NCBI RefSeq assembly: GCF_000735345.1
Contig: NZ_JMPJ01000017.1
Location: forward strand, 124,001 to 188,000
Direction of reading: 5' to 3'
Origin: Ewingella americana ATCC 33852
GTDB taxonomy: Bacteria > Pseudomonadota > Gammaproteobacteria > Enterobacterales > Enterobacteriaceae
DNA: 64,000 bases
Part shown: one piece after another, positions 1-9,767 of the stretch
Numbering within the stretch: position 1 is the stretch's first letter
Layout: every line of letters starts with the position of its first letter
Made by a program: the position numbers and the translations under genes
Notes under the pieces: model-generated
The model's input: the letters and a program-made list of their open reading frames with translations, nothing else
Databases searched by the model: none
What the model was told of the DNA's origin: nothing

Positions 1-686
1 CTGGCATTTGGCGTCAGCGTGGTGTCGACCATGCCCAGCGGCTGGGTTATCTGTTCGCGCAGCAGCTGGGTGTAAGGTTTACGCGCCGCGTTGGATAAGG
101 CGTCAGCCAGCAGGTCAAAAGCTAAGTTGGAGTAAGCCGCACGCGCGCCCGGAGGCGTGGTCATTTTGGCGACTCGCAGCCACGCCCAGCGATCGGCCTT
201 GGTCGGCCAAGTAAATACCGGGCGATTTGGCGCGCCACCCGGCTGCTCACGCGGCAGGCCGCTGGTGTGAGTCGCGAGGTTGAGCAGGGTGATTGGCGTG
301 GTGCCGCTGTAGGAAGGCACGGCTTTGCCGTCGGAATATTTACGCAGCGGGTCGTTAATCTTGACGGTGCCCTGCTGCGACAGCTTAACCAGCACTTCGC
401 TGGTCATCAGCTTGGTCAGCGAGGCAATTCGAATCACGGAATCTTCACGTGGACGAATGTCTGAGCCTGGGCGGGTTTCGCCAAAGCTGCGGAAAACTTG
501 TTGGTTATTATCGACAACCACCAGCGCCATTCCCATCGCGCCGCTGCCGTAGAAGATATGTTCGGCATAATCATCAACAACTTGAGAAGCCAATCGGGCG
601 TTTTTCGCCTGGCTCAACAGCGGCATGCTGGCAAAGGCCAGAGCCAAAAGTGAGAGAGAAATTTTTTTCAGCAAACCGGTATCCAT
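1..686 (-). CDS. ampH: AmpH, D-alanyl-D-alanine carboxypeptidase/endopeptidase (3' part cut by window edge)
   Basis: Class C beta-lactamase-like penicillin-binding protein that trims and recycles peptidoglycan peptides in the periplasm. About 228 N-terminal residues are visible. The sequence shows a hydrophobic signal segment (about residues 6-26), the SxxK nucleophile motif SLTK at 89-92 and the YSN motif at 185-187. Runs such as YAEHIFYGSGAMGMALVV and HTSGLPREQPGGAPNRPVF closely match remembered Escherichia AmpH. The start is the ATG at 684-686, which has a weak ribosome site; a TTG five codons on is an alternative. The KTG box lies beyond the edge. It follows the MFS gene on the same strand after a 112-bp gap. 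Confidence 0.9.
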   Translation of the reverse strand, partial: MDTGLLKKISLSLLALAFASMPLLSQAKNARLASQVVDDYAEHIFYGSGAMGMALVVVDNNQQVFRSFGETRPGSDIRPREDSVIRIASLTKLMTSEVLVKLSQQGTVKINDPLRKYSDGKAVPSYSGTTPITLLNLATHTSGLPREQPGGAPNRPVFTWPTKADRWAWLRVAKMTTPPGARAAYSNLAFDLLADALSNAARKPYTQLLREQITQPLGMVDTTLTPNA

Positions 687-798
687 CAACTAGGCAGAGT
701 ATTTATTCGGAATTTGTATACTAATGCGAACTTTCTGAAACGGCATGGGAAAAAAGCGCCCAATTGGCAAAATGTTGTAAGAAATCTCCTTTATCTGG

Positions 799-2028
799 TC
801 ATTCCGGTTGCGGCACGTGTTTTTCGCGCACCAGCAGCATGGCTCCGATTCCCACCAGCGTGATGATCGCCGCGAAGTAGAAACCAGCGTTAAGTGAGCC
901 AGTCCGGTCGGCGATAAAGCCGGTCACGTAAGGGGCAAAAATCGATGCCGCCATGCCAAAGAAGTTATACAGGCTGAAGGCGGTGCCGAGGGCTTTCTTC
1001 GGCGCGTTATCCGCGACCAGCGCCACCAGAATCGGGTTCAGGCTGATTTTGCCGATAAAGCCATACAGCACCAGCACCACGATCAGCATGGTTTCCGAGG
1101 TCGAATAAACAATGCCGAACAGCGCCAGCAGCGAGAGCGGCAGCATGCACAGCACCACCGGCTTTCTGCGTCCCAGCTTGTCCGAGGCGTAGCTGAAAAT
1201 CAGCGTCCCGAGAATCGAAATCCACGGCACAATCGACGCAATATTACTGGCGCGCGCCATGTCCATTCCACGCTCCTGCTGCAAGTAGTAAGGCAGCCAA
1301 GAGATGATCACGAAGAAGCCGTAAATCGAGCAGAAAATGGTGATGTAGGCGAGGATCAGGTTGCGATTTTTCAGCAAATCCATAAAGCGGAACGGCGGCT
1401 CTTGGTCGGCGGCCTGTACCGCGGCGGGCGCGGCAACCGGCGGGCGTTTATGGATAACAAACAGCATCAACAGCGCGACCACCAGCACCGGCAGGGCGAT
1501 GATCACAAAGGGCAATTTCCAACCAGTGTGGAAATGATTCACCGACACGCTAGATAGCTGATAGCCCAGCGCAATACCAAAGGACATGCCGCTGCCAATC
1601 ACTGCGCTGCCCAGCGTCAGCCATTTCTTCGGAATGGCTTCTGAGGAGAGCGCGTACTGCGGGCCGTAATAGACCCCTTGCGCCGCGCCGGTCAGCATCC
1701 AAAGCAGGATAAAGCCCAAGAATCCCGGCGAAATGCTGATAGAAGCAATGAACACGGCGAACAGCATAAAGCCGGTGACTAAGACTTTTTTGTGGCCCAG
1801 CCGGTCGCCGAGCAATCCGGCGGGAACCTGTAGCAGGGTGTAGGCCAAGAAGAACAGGCTACTAATAATGCCCAGCTCGGCCTGATTCAGCCCGTATTCG
1901 TCCTGAATCATTGGCATTAGCGGGCTGAGAACCGAGCGTCCGGCGTAGATAACCACCCAGCCGAAGAAGAAGATAATGACCAACTGGATCCAGTAGGGGA
2001 ACCGGCTGGCGTGCGCGTTTTTTTCCAT
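799..2028 (-). CDS. MFS transporter of the allantoate locus (paralogue 1)
   Basis: Major facilitator superfamily permease of 409 residues with about 12 membrane segments and a central cytoplasmic loop near residues 190-215. It carries the MFS loop signature GDRLGHKK (residues about 98-105). It is the last gene of the leftward allF-allG-allH-allK run and is separated from allK by a 113-bp gap holding a strong hairpin. It is clearly paralogous to the protein at 9764-11044: both share an N-terminal GW-VI motif and the block ADNAPKK followed by FNFFGM or YNFFGM. The context suggests uptake of allantoate, ureidoglycolate or oxalurate, or export of oxamate. The substrate is inferred from neighbours only. 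Confidence 0.8.
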   Translation of the reverse strand: MEKNAHASRFPYWIQLVIIFFFGWVVIYAGRSVLSPLMPMIQDEYGLNQAELGIISSLFFLAYTLLQVPAGLLGDRLGHKKVLVTGFMLFAVFIASISISPGFLGFILLWMLTGAAQGVYYGPQYALSSEAIPKKWLTLGSAVIGSGMSFGIALGYQLSSVSVNHFHTGWKLPFVIIALPVLVVALLMLFVIHKRPPVAAPAAVQAADQEPPFRFMDLLKNRNLILAYITIFCSIYGFFVIISWLPYYLQQERGMDMARASNIASIVPWISILGTLIFSYASDKLGRRKPVVLCMLPLSLLALFGIVYSTSETMLIVVLVLYGFIGKISLNPILVALVADNAPKKALGTAFSLYNFFGMAASIFAPYVTGFIADRTGSLNAGFYFAAIITLVGIGAMLLVREKHVPQPE

Positions 2029-2066
2029 GATGTGTGCCTCAAAAGTTCAAATGCTTCAACGTTGAA

Positions 2067-2097
2067 AGGCCGGTGAGAAATCGCTCTCCACCGGCCT
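2067..2097. other. Hairpin between allK and the MFS gene
   Basis: Inverted repeat AGGCCGGTG / CACCGGCCT with a 13-nt loop. The T run lies on the + side, so for the leftward transcript it is more likely an attenuator or an RNA-processing/stability element separating the enzyme genes from the transporter than a full terminator. Confidence 0.55.
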
Positions 2098-2141
2098 GAT
2101 TTTTGTGGCTGTAACCAGCCTGCTTCAGTGTTTTGGGTGGA

Positions 2142-3050
2142 TCAGCGGGCGGGGTGGATCAGTGTTCCCGCGCTGCCGTTCAACACGGCATCAATGTCTT
2201 TGAGCGCGCCAATGTGCGCCTCTTTACCTGAGCGTTCGACAAAGCGGCTGACCGCCATGATCTTCGGCCCCATTGAGCCGTCCGGCACCGCCAGCGGAGC
2301 CAACTGTTGCGGCGTGGCGCTGCGAATGGCCTGCTGGCTTGGCGTGCCCCAGCCGGTATACACCGCGTCGGCGTCGGTCAAGATAACCAGATGGTCAGCA
2401 TCCAGCGCCTCGGCCAGCAGCGCCGCGGCGAGATCTTTATCAATCACTGCCTCAACGCCTTGTAACCCCTGCTCGGTCGCCACCATCGGAATGCCGCCGC
2501 CGCCGCTGCAAATCACCACCTGATTTTTCGCCAGCAGCGCGTGAACGGCTTCTATGTCCAAGATCTGCTTCGGCTCAGGGGAAGGCACCACGCGGCGCAG
2601 ATGCTCGCCGTCCATTTTCATAGTCCAGCCATACTGCTGGCGCAGGTGTGACTCTTCCTTCGGCGCATAGACCGGGCCGATAAACTTGGTTGGCTGCTGG
2701 AAGGCTTGGTCATCGCCGTCCACCAGAATGCGGGTCATCAGGGTTGAAACTGCCTGCTCGGGGTGAGACGCGGAGAGCTTCTGCGCCAGCATATAGCCAA
2801 TCATCCCTTGGGTTTCCGCCACCAGAATGTCCAGCGGATAAGGCGGCACGTCGCGATAGTTGAGGTTTTGCAAGGCCAGCAGCCCGACCTGCGGGCCGTT
2901 GCCGTGGACAATGGCAATGCGGTATTTCTTGGCTAGTTCGCCAATCGCATCGGCAATCAGCGCAATACTCTTATATTGATTTTCAGCAGAAAGAACCGCG
3001 CCGCGTTGCAACAGGGCATTCCCGCCTAAAGCGATAACCAAAGTTTCCAT
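2142..3050 (-). CDS. allK: Carbamate kinase AllK (ArcC family)
   Basis: Converts carbamoyl phosphate plus ADP to ATP, CO2 and ammonia, the energy-yielding last step of anaerobic allantoin use. The 302-residue protein shows the N-terminal GGNALL loop, HGNGPQVG around residues 50-57 and the SGGGGIP phosphate loop near 210. The reading frame is open nine codons further upstream, but the METLVIALGG start follows a GAGAAC ribosome-site-like stretch and matches the family. It sits 44 bp downstream of allH in the allF-allG-allH-allK order. Escherichia calls this gene ybcF or arcC (renamed allK). Confidence 0.92.
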   Translation of the reverse strand: METLVIALGGNALLQRGAVLSAENQYKSIALIADAIGELAKKYRIAIVHGNGPQVGLLALQNLNYRDVPPYPLDILVAETQGMIGYMLAQKLSASHPEQAVSTLMTRILVDGDDQAFQQPTKFIGPVYAPKEESHLRQQYGWTMKMDGEHLRRVVPSPEPKQILDIEAVHALLAKNQVVICSGGGGIPMVATEQGLQGVEAVIDKDLAAALLAEALDADHLVILTDADAVYTGWGTPSQQAIRSATPQQLAPLAVPDGSMGPKIMAVSRFVERSGKEAHIGALKDIDAVLNGSAGTLIHPAR

Positions 3051-3094
3051 GTTCAGTTCTCTAGTGTGTTGAATCACAAGTAAAAACCACGCTT

Positions 3095-3946
3095 TCAGCA
3101 GGTCGCAAAGTGCGGCGAGGTGCTGACTGAGTGAAGTTGATTAATGGTTTGCGCCGCCAGCCAGATGCCCAGCAGCGCGTCCGCGCCCGAGTAGTGGCCG
3201 ACATTCAGCAGGTCGCGCACGGCGGGGAGTAAGGTCTGTGGAGCCAATAGCCCGTGGGCGATAGCCAGCAGCGGCGAGGAGAAAATCCCCCGTGCGGCAT
3301 AGGCCAGATAGTGATGACTCACTAACGTGGTCAGCCCGGCCAGTGGCTTGCTGTGCGCAAAAAAAGGTGCCAGCTGGCTGGGATTAACGCGGCTGTCGCA
3401 GTAGGCGACCAGCAGCATGCCGACCAGCGTGTCGTCGTTGCTTGGCGTGAGGCCCGGCCCCTTGCCGATAAACGCCGTCCAGTCCACTTCGCCGCCCAGC
3501 AGCCAGTCCGCAAACTGGCGCTGCATTTGCTGTAATTCGCCGACGACGGGTGAAGCAACCAGTGTGTCTAACCCGCCAAACAGGCCAGTTTGCGCTGGCG
3601 AACAGCGCAGGGTCTGGCGCAATGTTTGCGTGGTCACCAGCCCCTGCTGGCCTAAGGTTAAGCCGCGCTGCGGGCCGATGTTTTTCACCCGCAGGCCATC
3701 AATCAATAAGCCTTCGGCATCAAAATGAAGCTGCTCGGCCCCTTGCAGCTGGTCGGCAATCAGGTCGAAATCCGTTTCATCCACCACCCATCCCATCGGG
3801 CTGAGGCCGTGCCCGCTGCGGTGCAACGTCAGCAACTGATGGCGCGGAGTAAGAAAGTTCATCGCGTTGTTAAACAAACCGGCGCGGCGCAACGGACCAT
3901 AGTCACAGGTGGCGTGAGCGCTGGAAGAGAGAACGATGCAAACCAT
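3095..3946 (-). CDS. allH: Oxamate carbamoyltransferase subunit AllH (YlbF, DUF2877)
   Basis: DUF2877-family protein of 283 residues (about 271 in Escherichia YlbF). In Escherichia, AllF, AllG and AllH together form oxamic transcarbamylase, which splits oxalurate with phosphate into oxamate and carbamoyl phosphate. A GPGLTPSNDD motif typical of the family is visible near residue 190. The start chosen is the ATG at 3944-3946, preceded by a clear AGGAG; the open frame extends 12 codons further without support. It lies between allG (50 bp upstream) and allK. Confidence 0.87.
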   Translation of the reverse strand: MVCIVLSSSAHATCDYGPLRRAGLFNNAMNFLTPRHQLLTLHRSGHGLSPMGWVVDETDFDLIADQLQGAEQLHFDAEGLLIDGLRVKNIGPQRGLTLGQQGLVTTQTLRQTLRCSPAQTGLFGGLDTLVASPVVGELQQMQRQFADWLLGGEVDWTAFIGKGPGLTPSNDDTLVGMLLVAYCDSRVNPSQLAPFFAHSKPLAGLTTLVSHHYLAYAARGIFSSPLLAIAHGLLAPQTLLPAVRDLLNVGHYSGADALLGIWLAAQTINQLHSVSTSPHFATC

Positions 3947-3996
3947 GGTGGCTCCTGATTGCCCGACGGCTGCGCCGGGCAAAGTGGCGTGAAGGG

Positions 3997-5262
3997 TTAC
4001 GCGCTGATACCAAGCTTCTCGGCTAAGGCTTCAATGGCTTTTTCGAAGCAGGCAAGCGGCGGGCAAACTGTCCCCGCGCCAATCTGACCGACGCCCGGAG
4101 AGCGGTGAGCTATCCCGGTGTTGATCAGCGGCGTTATGCCGGTTTCCACCACGCGGCGGGCGTCCAGACCTAAACAAGCGCCTTGGAAGTCCCACGTCGG
4201 GATTTGCAGCATCATGTTGCGTTCGAGGAAGATCTCCGCCATCTCTTCGGAGACGTCCAGCGCTGCCCCCATACCGCCCGCCGCGCCGACAAAGCGCGTC
4301 ACGCCCGGTGCTGCGACCATGGCCGCGCCGCCGATACCAAAGGTTTCAGTGATGGCGCTGTCGCCGATGTCAGGGTTGGCGTCGGCTTGGCTGTAGCCGG
4401 AGAAGAACAGACCTTCCGGCGTGTTGACCGGCGCGGTGAACCACTGGTCGCCCATGCCGCTGATTTTGATACCAAAATCTTTGCCATTGCGGGTCATGGC
4501 AGTGACGATGGTGCCTTGTTTGATTTCGGCCCCGGCGTCCATGGCGGCTTTGCAGTAGGCCATCGCCAGATTGAGGAAGAACTGATCGGTAATGGCGAGG
4601 AAGGAGAGCACGCTGGTCAATTCGCTTTGTGGACGATCTAACTGGGCGATTTTCGGTGCCAGCTGGCGCATTAACAGCGCGGAGGCGGCGATATTGCGCT
4701 GGTGGAATTCATCCCCCATGGTGATAGCCTGCGCCATCACGGCGGTCAGGTCGATGCCGCCATCCACGTGGCTCAATACCTCTTTCAGCACCGGAGCCAA
4801 GGTATCGCGCATCCAGCGTAGGCGCTCCTGCACGTCCGGGCCATACGCGCCGAAACGCATCACTTTGCCAATCCCTTCATTCATATTGCAGAACGCCAGG
4901 TTGCCGTGGGTGTGGTTCTCCACCACCAGCATGGGCATATGGGCCGAGGTGATGCCGCCCATCGGGCCAACGGCGCGCACGCTGTGGCACGGAATAAATT
5001 CAATTTCGCCGTTTTCCAGCAAGGCCAGCGCCTGCTGTTCATTTTCGGCCCAGCCTTCAAACAGGCAACAACCAATACAGGCCCCGCGCACCGGGCCACT
5101 CATGTCCTGCCAGACCACCGGCGGACCGGCGTGCAGTAGCTTGCGACCTTGTTGTAATACCGGCACCACTTCCTGCGCCAGTTTGACGTCACACCAGTGT
5201 GGACGGGCTTCGCGGATCCGCGCAATTACGGCTGCATTGGCTTCATTAATAGTTGTAGTCAT
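3997..5262 (-). CDS. allG: Oxamate carbamoyltransferase subunit AllG (YlbE, DUF1116)
   Basis: DUF1116-family protein of 421 residues, close to Escherichia YlbE (419). It is the second subunit of the three-gene oxamic transcarbamylase. Recognisable segments include GACIGCCLFEGWA, VRAVGPMGGITSAHMPM and the C-terminal HRSPGVGQIGAGTV stretch. The start is the ATG at 5260-5262 with a GAGGG ribosome site. The frame opens 23 codons earlier into allF, which is unlikely to be used. The gap to allF is only 8 bp, implying co-translation. Confidence 0.88.
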   Translation of the reverse strand: MTTTINEANAAVIARIREARPHWCDVKLAQEVVPVLQQGRKLLHAGPPVVWQDMSGPVRGACIGCCLFEGWAENEQQALALLENGEIEFIPCHSVRAVGPMGGITSAHMPMLVVENHTHGNLAFCNMNEGIGKVMRFGAYGPDVQERLRWMRDTLAPVLKEVLSHVDGGIDLTAVMAQAITMGDEFHQRNIAASALLMRQLAPKIAQLDRPQSELTSVLSFLAITDQFFLNLAMAYCKAAMDAGAEIKQGTIVTAMTRNGKDFGIKISGMGDQWFTAPVNTPEGLFFSGYSQADANPDIGDSAITETFGIGGAAMVAAPGVTRFVGAAGGMGAALDVSEEMAEIFLERNMMLQIPTWDFQGACLGLDARRVVETGITPLINTGIAHRSPGVGQIGAGTVCPPLACFEKAIEALAEKLGISA

Positions 5263-5270
5263 GTGATCCC

Positions 5271-6938
5271 TCAGTGCAATTTTTTCAGAATGGCGGCTAA
5301 ACGCTGATTTCCACCCGCGACCGGTGCCCATTGGTAATGCACCACGGGAACCTGATTGCTTTGTAAATCAGTGGCGAAACTGCGCAGACCGGCGTTGATA
5401 ACAGAGACGCCATCCAGCAAGTGGTAAGGCGTCAATGGCCCGGTTTCGGTCGGCGGGCTAATAAGTTGATGGGCCAGCAGCACGGCTTCCGGCAGGGTGT
5501 TCATCACCACGATGCCCGCGGCGGTGAGCGTGTCGATTTGCCGACTGCGCTGTTGCGGGTCCTGCTCGGTGCCGGTCACGGTGGCGATCACCACCAGCGG
5601 GTGAGCCGCGTCGCGATGCTGCTTGAGTGCGTGGATCGTGTCGGCCAGCGAGGTTGCCGGATCATTTTGCGCACCAAAGCCAATCACCACGTCAATCAGC
5701 AGCACGCCGGTTTCAAGCTGATTAGCTAGTTGGGCGATAGTCTGGTTGCGGGTTGACGGGTCAATCATCGGATGGGGTTTGCCTTGGGTGTAGAAGTCAT
5801 CACCCATATCAATGATTCGATGGCCCTCGGCGTCGAGCATGCTGCCGTGGTGATGCTGGCTGTCAGGGGCGACCTGCAAGTGTTCGGCCAGCAGCATGGC
5901 GACTTCGGCGGCCAAGGTGCCTCCGGCGTAATATCCGGCGATTTTCTTACCATGCACGGCGGGCAGGGAGGCTATCTGCTGCTGCACATTGGCCAACATG
6001 GCGGCGAGGCGCGCGGCTTCGTCCAGCGTGCTGGCAAGCCACACATTGCCCAGACGCGGGCTGGCAGGTTTGGTGCCGAGGAACAGCGCGACAATCGGCT
6101 TATTGATGCCCTGCATTTCAGCCATCACGCGCTGGCGCACGGCTTCAGCGGGAGGCTTCGACACGAAGGCAATGACCTGCGTTTTGCTGTCATTGGCCAG
6201 CATCGCCAGCGCCGTCAGGGCGCTGATGCCGCCGACTTCAGCCGAGAGGTCGCGCCCGCCGAGGCCAATGGCGTGAGAGACACCCTGACCAGCCAGCGTA
6301 ATTTGCGAAGTCAGCTCCTGAATGCCAGTGCCTGACGCGCCGATAATCCCGATGACGCCTTTGGGCGCAACGTTGGCAAAAGCCAAAGGTCCTCCTGCGA
6401 TATTCGCGGTGCCGCAGTCCGGCCCCATCACAATCAGCTTTTTGCTGCTGGCTTTCTTCTTCAGCGCAATCTCCTGCTCCAGCGAGACGTTGTCGGAAAA
6501 CATCATCACGTTGCAGTCGTTGTCGAGTGCCTGATCGGCCAGACCGGCGGCGTATTCACCGGCAATGGAGATCAGCAGCAGATTGGCGTCCGGCGCTTTT
6601 TGGCGAGCCGTCTGCCAGCTGCGGGCGACCGGAAGGCGTTTGCCCCCTTGCTGTCCCTGCGCAATGGCTTTCAGCGCCTCTTCCAGCGCGTCGCTGATGA
6701 ACTGGGTTATCTCTGGGTCTTGGCTGTCGGCCTTGATGGCGACACAAATGTCGTTCGGCGTGGCGTCGTTGAACTGGGCGTGCCAAAAGCCGGTGGCTTC
6801 CAGCAGGGATTTATTGGCGGGGGTGCCCATCATCACCGAAATTTCATCTACTTGTGGAAATTCGCTGAGCTTTCGGGAGATCAACATCAGGCTTACCGAG
6901 TCCTGAAAACTCCCTTTCTTAATAAAAGCGTGGACCAT
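5271..6938 (-). CDS. allF: Oxamate carbamoyltransferase subunit AllF (FdrA, acyl-CoA synthetase-like)
   Basis: A 555-residue protein, the same length as Escherichia FdrA. FdrA resembles the succinyl-CoA synthetase alpha/beta fold and has been renamed AllF as an oxamic transcarbamylase subunit. Visible are the nucleotide-binding-like segment IGASGTGIQELTSQI near residue 200, GLGGRDLSAEVGG and a second glycine-rich segment IAGYYAGGTLAAE near 330. The start ATG has an AAGGA site five bases upstream. It is the first gene of the leftward operon and diverges from allD across a 368-bp AT-rich gap. Confidence 0.9.
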   Translation of the reverse strand: MVHAFIKKGSFQDSVSLMLISRKLSEFPQVDEISVMMGTPANKSLLEATGFWHAQFNDATPNDICVAIKADSQDPEITQFISDALEEALKAIAQGQQGGKRLPVARSWQTARQKAPDANLLLISIAGEYAAGLADQALDNDCNVMMFSDNVSLEQEIALKKKASSKKLIVMGPDCGTANIAGGPLAFANVAPKGVIGIIGASGTGIQELTSQITLAGQGVSHAIGLGGRDLSAEVGGISALTALAMLANDSKTQVIAFVSKPPAEAVRQRVMAEMQGINKPIVALFLGTKPASPRLGNVWLASTLDEAARLAAMLANVQQQIASLPAVHGKKIAGYYAGGTLAAEVAMLLAEHLQVAPDSQHHHGSMLDAEGHRIIDMGDDFYTQGKPHPMIDPSTRNQTIAQLANQLETGVLLIDVVIGFGAQNDPATSLADTIHALKQHRDAAHPLVVIATVTGTEQDPQQRSRQIDTLTAAGIVVMNTLPEAVLLAHQLISPPTETGPLTPYHLLDGVSVINAGLRSFATDLQSNQVPVVHYQWAPVAGGNQRLAAILKKLH

Positions 6939-7306
6939 GACTGTTTCCTTTTGCTTTTTTTCTCATGCTTGGTGAGAAGCGGTTCGTGAAAAGCCTGATA
7001 AAGAATTTCATTTTAAAATTTCCCTTAATGGCTGGCTGGAAATTACAAACATCTGGGGTATCACAAGGAGAGGTGAATCACACTTCGCGGATTGTTAGAA
7101 ATATTCATGGTAAAGCGCAGGCTTTATTAAAATCGCTCAATCAATGCTGCGTGGCTTTATCAAAATAATTTTTATAATTCGGCAGGGAGTAAATGAAATT
7201 TTAATTTAATAGTTTAAAAACGTCGCCGATCACATTTTTAAAGTCTGAGGGTTATAGATTGTGACCATAAATAGGTTCTATCAGTGGTTAGCCAAAAGGA
7301 TTATCT
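6939..7306. promoter_or_regulatory. Divergent allF / allD control region
   Basis: A 368-bp AT-rich gap between two head-to-head operons, so both promoters must lie here. AllS, a LysR activator encoded at 17269-18195, controls allD in Escherichia and is the likely regulator. I see no perfect WTGGAA-N5-TTCCAW palindrome of the kind found near gcl and allS, and no convincing -35/-10 pair, so the sites are not assigned. Confidence 0.5.
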
Positions 7307-8356
7307 ATGAAAGTCACCCGGGAACAGCTCCACACTTTAATTAGCAATAAGATCAACAAGGCGGGACTGCCAAGAGAACAGGCCAATATTGTGGCGGATG
7401 TTCTGGTTCATGCCGATGCAAGGGGCGTACATTCTCACGGTGCCGTTCGGGTGGAGTACTACTCAGAACGTATCAGCAAAGGCGGGACCAACAACAACCC
7501 GGACTTTAGATTTGAGAAAACCGGACCTTGCAGCGGCGTATTTGACGGCGATAACGGCGCGGGACACGTGGCGGCCAAAATCGCCATGGAGCACGCCATC
7601 GACATCGCCAAAGACAACGGCGTGGCGGTGGTGGGCATCCGCCGCATTGGCCACAGCGGCGCGCTCTCTTACTTTGTACAACAGGCGGCTAAACAAGGGC
7701 TTATCGGCATTTCTCTCTGCCAGTCCGACCCAATGGTTGTGCCCTACGGCGGTGCGGAAGTCTATTACGGCACCAACCCAATAGCCTTTGCCGCACCGGG
7801 CGAAGACGGCCATATGATCACTTTCGACATGGCAACCACGGTGCAGGCGTGGGGCAAAGTGCTAGATGCCCGCTCGCGCAATGCCAAAATCCCTGACACC
7901 TGGGCCGTGGATTCCAACGGCGAACACACTACCGATCCTTTCGCCGTCAGCGGCCTGCTGCCAATTGCCGGGCCGAAAGGCTATGGCCTGATGCTGATGG
8001 TGGACGTGCTGGCGGGCATCATGCTCGGCCTGCCGTTTGGTCGCAATGTTAGCTCGATGTATCACGACCTGACCGAAGGCCGTAACCTCGGCCAGCTGCA
8101 TATTGTTATCGATCCTGCCGCCTTTACTAATATCGACAGCTTCCGCAAAAATATTAATCAGGTGATGAGTGACCTCAATGGCATTAAACCTGCGCCGGGC
8201 GTGAGTCAGGTAATGTATCCGGGGCAAAACAGCGAGAACAATGAGCGTAATAGTGAAATCAATGGCATCGAAATTGTTGATGAAATTTACAACTACCTCG
8301 TCTCCGATGAAATCTATTTACGCTCTTACGACCATAAAGACCCGTTCGCCAGTTAA
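7307..8356 (+). CDS. allD: Ureidoglycolate dehydrogenase AllD
   Basis: NAD-dependent oxidoreductase of the malate/lactate dehydrogenase (LDH2/MDG2) family, oxidising (S)-ureidoglycolate to oxalurate. At 349 residues it equals Escherichia AllD. Shared signatures include HADARGVHSHGAVRVEYY (37-54), a histidine in IGHSGALSYFVQQAA (about 114-128), SQDPMVVP-type SDPMVVPYGGAE and the C-terminal GIEIVDEIYNYL. It is the first gene of allD-allC-MFS-allE. An in-frame ATG follows an AAGGA-like site (caaaaggattatct). Confidence 0.96.
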   Translation: MKVTREQLHTLISNKINKAGLPREQANIVADVLVHADARGVHSHGAVRVEYYSERISKGGTNNNPDFRFEKTGPCSGVFDGDNGAGHVAAKIAMEHAIDIAKDNGVAVVGIRRIGHSGALSYFVQQAAKQGLIGISLCQSDPMVVPYGGAEVYYGTNPIAFAAPGEDGHMITFDMATTVQAWGKVLDARSRNAKIPDTWAVDSNGEHTTDPFAVSGLLPIAGPKGYGLMLMVDVLAGIMLGLPFGRNVSSMYHDLTEGRNLGQLHIVIDPAAFTNIDSFRKNINQVMSDLNGIKPAPGVSQVMYPGQNSENNERNSEINGIEIVDEIYNYLVSDEIYLRSYDHKDPFAS

Positions 8357-8519
8357 TTAATAGATTCTAATTATTTATAAATAAGTGAAATACATCACTT
8401 GAATGAATAAATGCTTTTGCGCGGATTATTGGCTAATAACCTGCCAGTAATTCGCGGTTCTATTTCTACCTCCTCGTGATTAATGACCTTCAATATGGAA
8501 ATTAAATAAGGACCGGAAT

Positions 8520-9767
8520 ATGCAGAACTTCCCTCGCCAGATACAAGACATTTCCGCGTGGCTTTCGCAGATCGGCGCAGACCCGACCGGAGGCATGACG
8601 CGTCTTCTCTATACCCCCGAGTGGTGTGCCGCCCAGCGCGCGCTACAGGAAAAATTTGAAAGTGCCGGGCTGAAGACCCATTTCGACCACGTCGGCAACC
8701 TGTCGGCGCGCCTCGAAGGCAGCCATTACCCCGAGCAGACCATCATGTCAGGCTCACACATCGACACCGTGGTGAACGGCGGTAACCTCGACGGCCAGTT
8801 TGGTATCGAAGCCGCTTTTCTGGCAATCAACTACCTGAAAGAGACTTACGGCCAGCCACTGCGCACTTTAGAAGTGCTGTCGATGGCGGAAGAAGAGGGC
8901 AGCCGCTTCCCGTTTGTCTTCTGGGGCAGCAAAAACATCTTTGGCTTGGCGAATAACGCCGACATGCATCAGGTCCAAGACGCCAAGGGCGTGGGCTTTG
9001 TGGATGCCATGCATCAGGCCGGTTTCGACTTCCGCCCGGAAAACACGCCGGTGCGTCAGGACCTGCGGGCTTTTGTCGAGTTGCACATCGAGCAGGGCAA
9101 AGTGCTGGAAACCGAGGGCAAAACCGTCGGCGTCGTCACCAGCATTGTCGGCCAGCGCCGCTACGACATTCGCCTAACCGGCGAGTCCAACCACGCGGGC
9201 ACCACGCCGATGGGCTACCGCCGTGACACCGTGCACGCCTTTAGCCGCATCTGCTACGAGTCCATTGAGAAGGCGCGCAAAGAGGGCGACCCGCTGGTGC
9301 TGACCTTCGGCAAAGTGGAGCCAAAACCCAATACCGTCAACGTGGTGCCGGGCTTTACCCACTTCACCATGGACTGTCGCCACACCGACCAACAGGCGCT
9401 GCTGCGTTTCACTCAAGAGATTGAGGCTGACATGAAGCGCATTTGCGGCGAGATGGGCATTGAGGTGGAGATCAACCTGTGGATGGACGAAGCGCCAATC
9501 CCGATGGACCCGCAGCTGGTGAAACAGGTCGCAGCAGTGTGTGAAACGCAGAAAATGAACTATCGCCTGATGCACAGCGGGGCGGGGCATGACTCACAAA
9601 TCTTCGCGCCACGGGTGCCGACCGTCATGCTGTTTGTGCCGAGCATCGCCGGTATCAGCCACAACCCGGCTGAAAAAACTGAATTGAGCGACTTGGCCGA
9701 AGGCGTTCGCGCACTGGCCCACGTGCTGTATCAGCTGGCTTACCAAGAAAACGGGGGCGCAGTATGA
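8520..9767 (+). CDS. allC: Allantoate amidohydrolase AllC
   Basis: M20-family metal-dependent amidohydrolase that hydrolyses allantoate to (S)-ureidoglycine, ammonia and CO2 in the cytosol. It has 415 residues (411 in Escherichia). Metal-ligand motifs are visible: GSHIDTV (about 79-85), EEEGSRFP (about 124-131), HIEQGKVLE (about 193) and the C-terminal HSGAGHDSQ. The TNVNVVPG-type NTVNVVPG segment marks the dimerisation domain. The ATG follows AAGGA. Its stop overlaps the next gene by 4 bp (ATGA), implying translational coupling. Confidence 0.96.
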   Translation: MQNFPRQIQDISAWLSQIGADPTGGMTRLLYTPEWCAAQRALQEKFESAGLKTHFDHVGNLSARLEGSHYPEQTIMSGSHIDTVVNGGNLDGQFGIEAAFLAINYLKETYGQPLRTLEVLSMAEEEGSRFPFVFWGSKNIFGLANNADMHQVQDAKGVGFVDAMHQAGFDFRPENTPVRQDLRAFVELHIEQGKVLETEGKTVGVVTSIVGQRRYDIRLTGESNHAGTTPMGYRRDTVHAFSRICYESIEKARKEGDPLVLTFGKVEPKPNTVNVVPGFTHFTMDCRHTDQQALLRFTQEIEADMKRICGEMGIEVEINLWMDEAPIPMDPQLVKQVAAVCETQKMNYRLMHSGAGHDSQIFAPRVPTVMLFVPSIAGISHNPAEKTELSDLAEGVRALAHVLYQLAYQENGGAV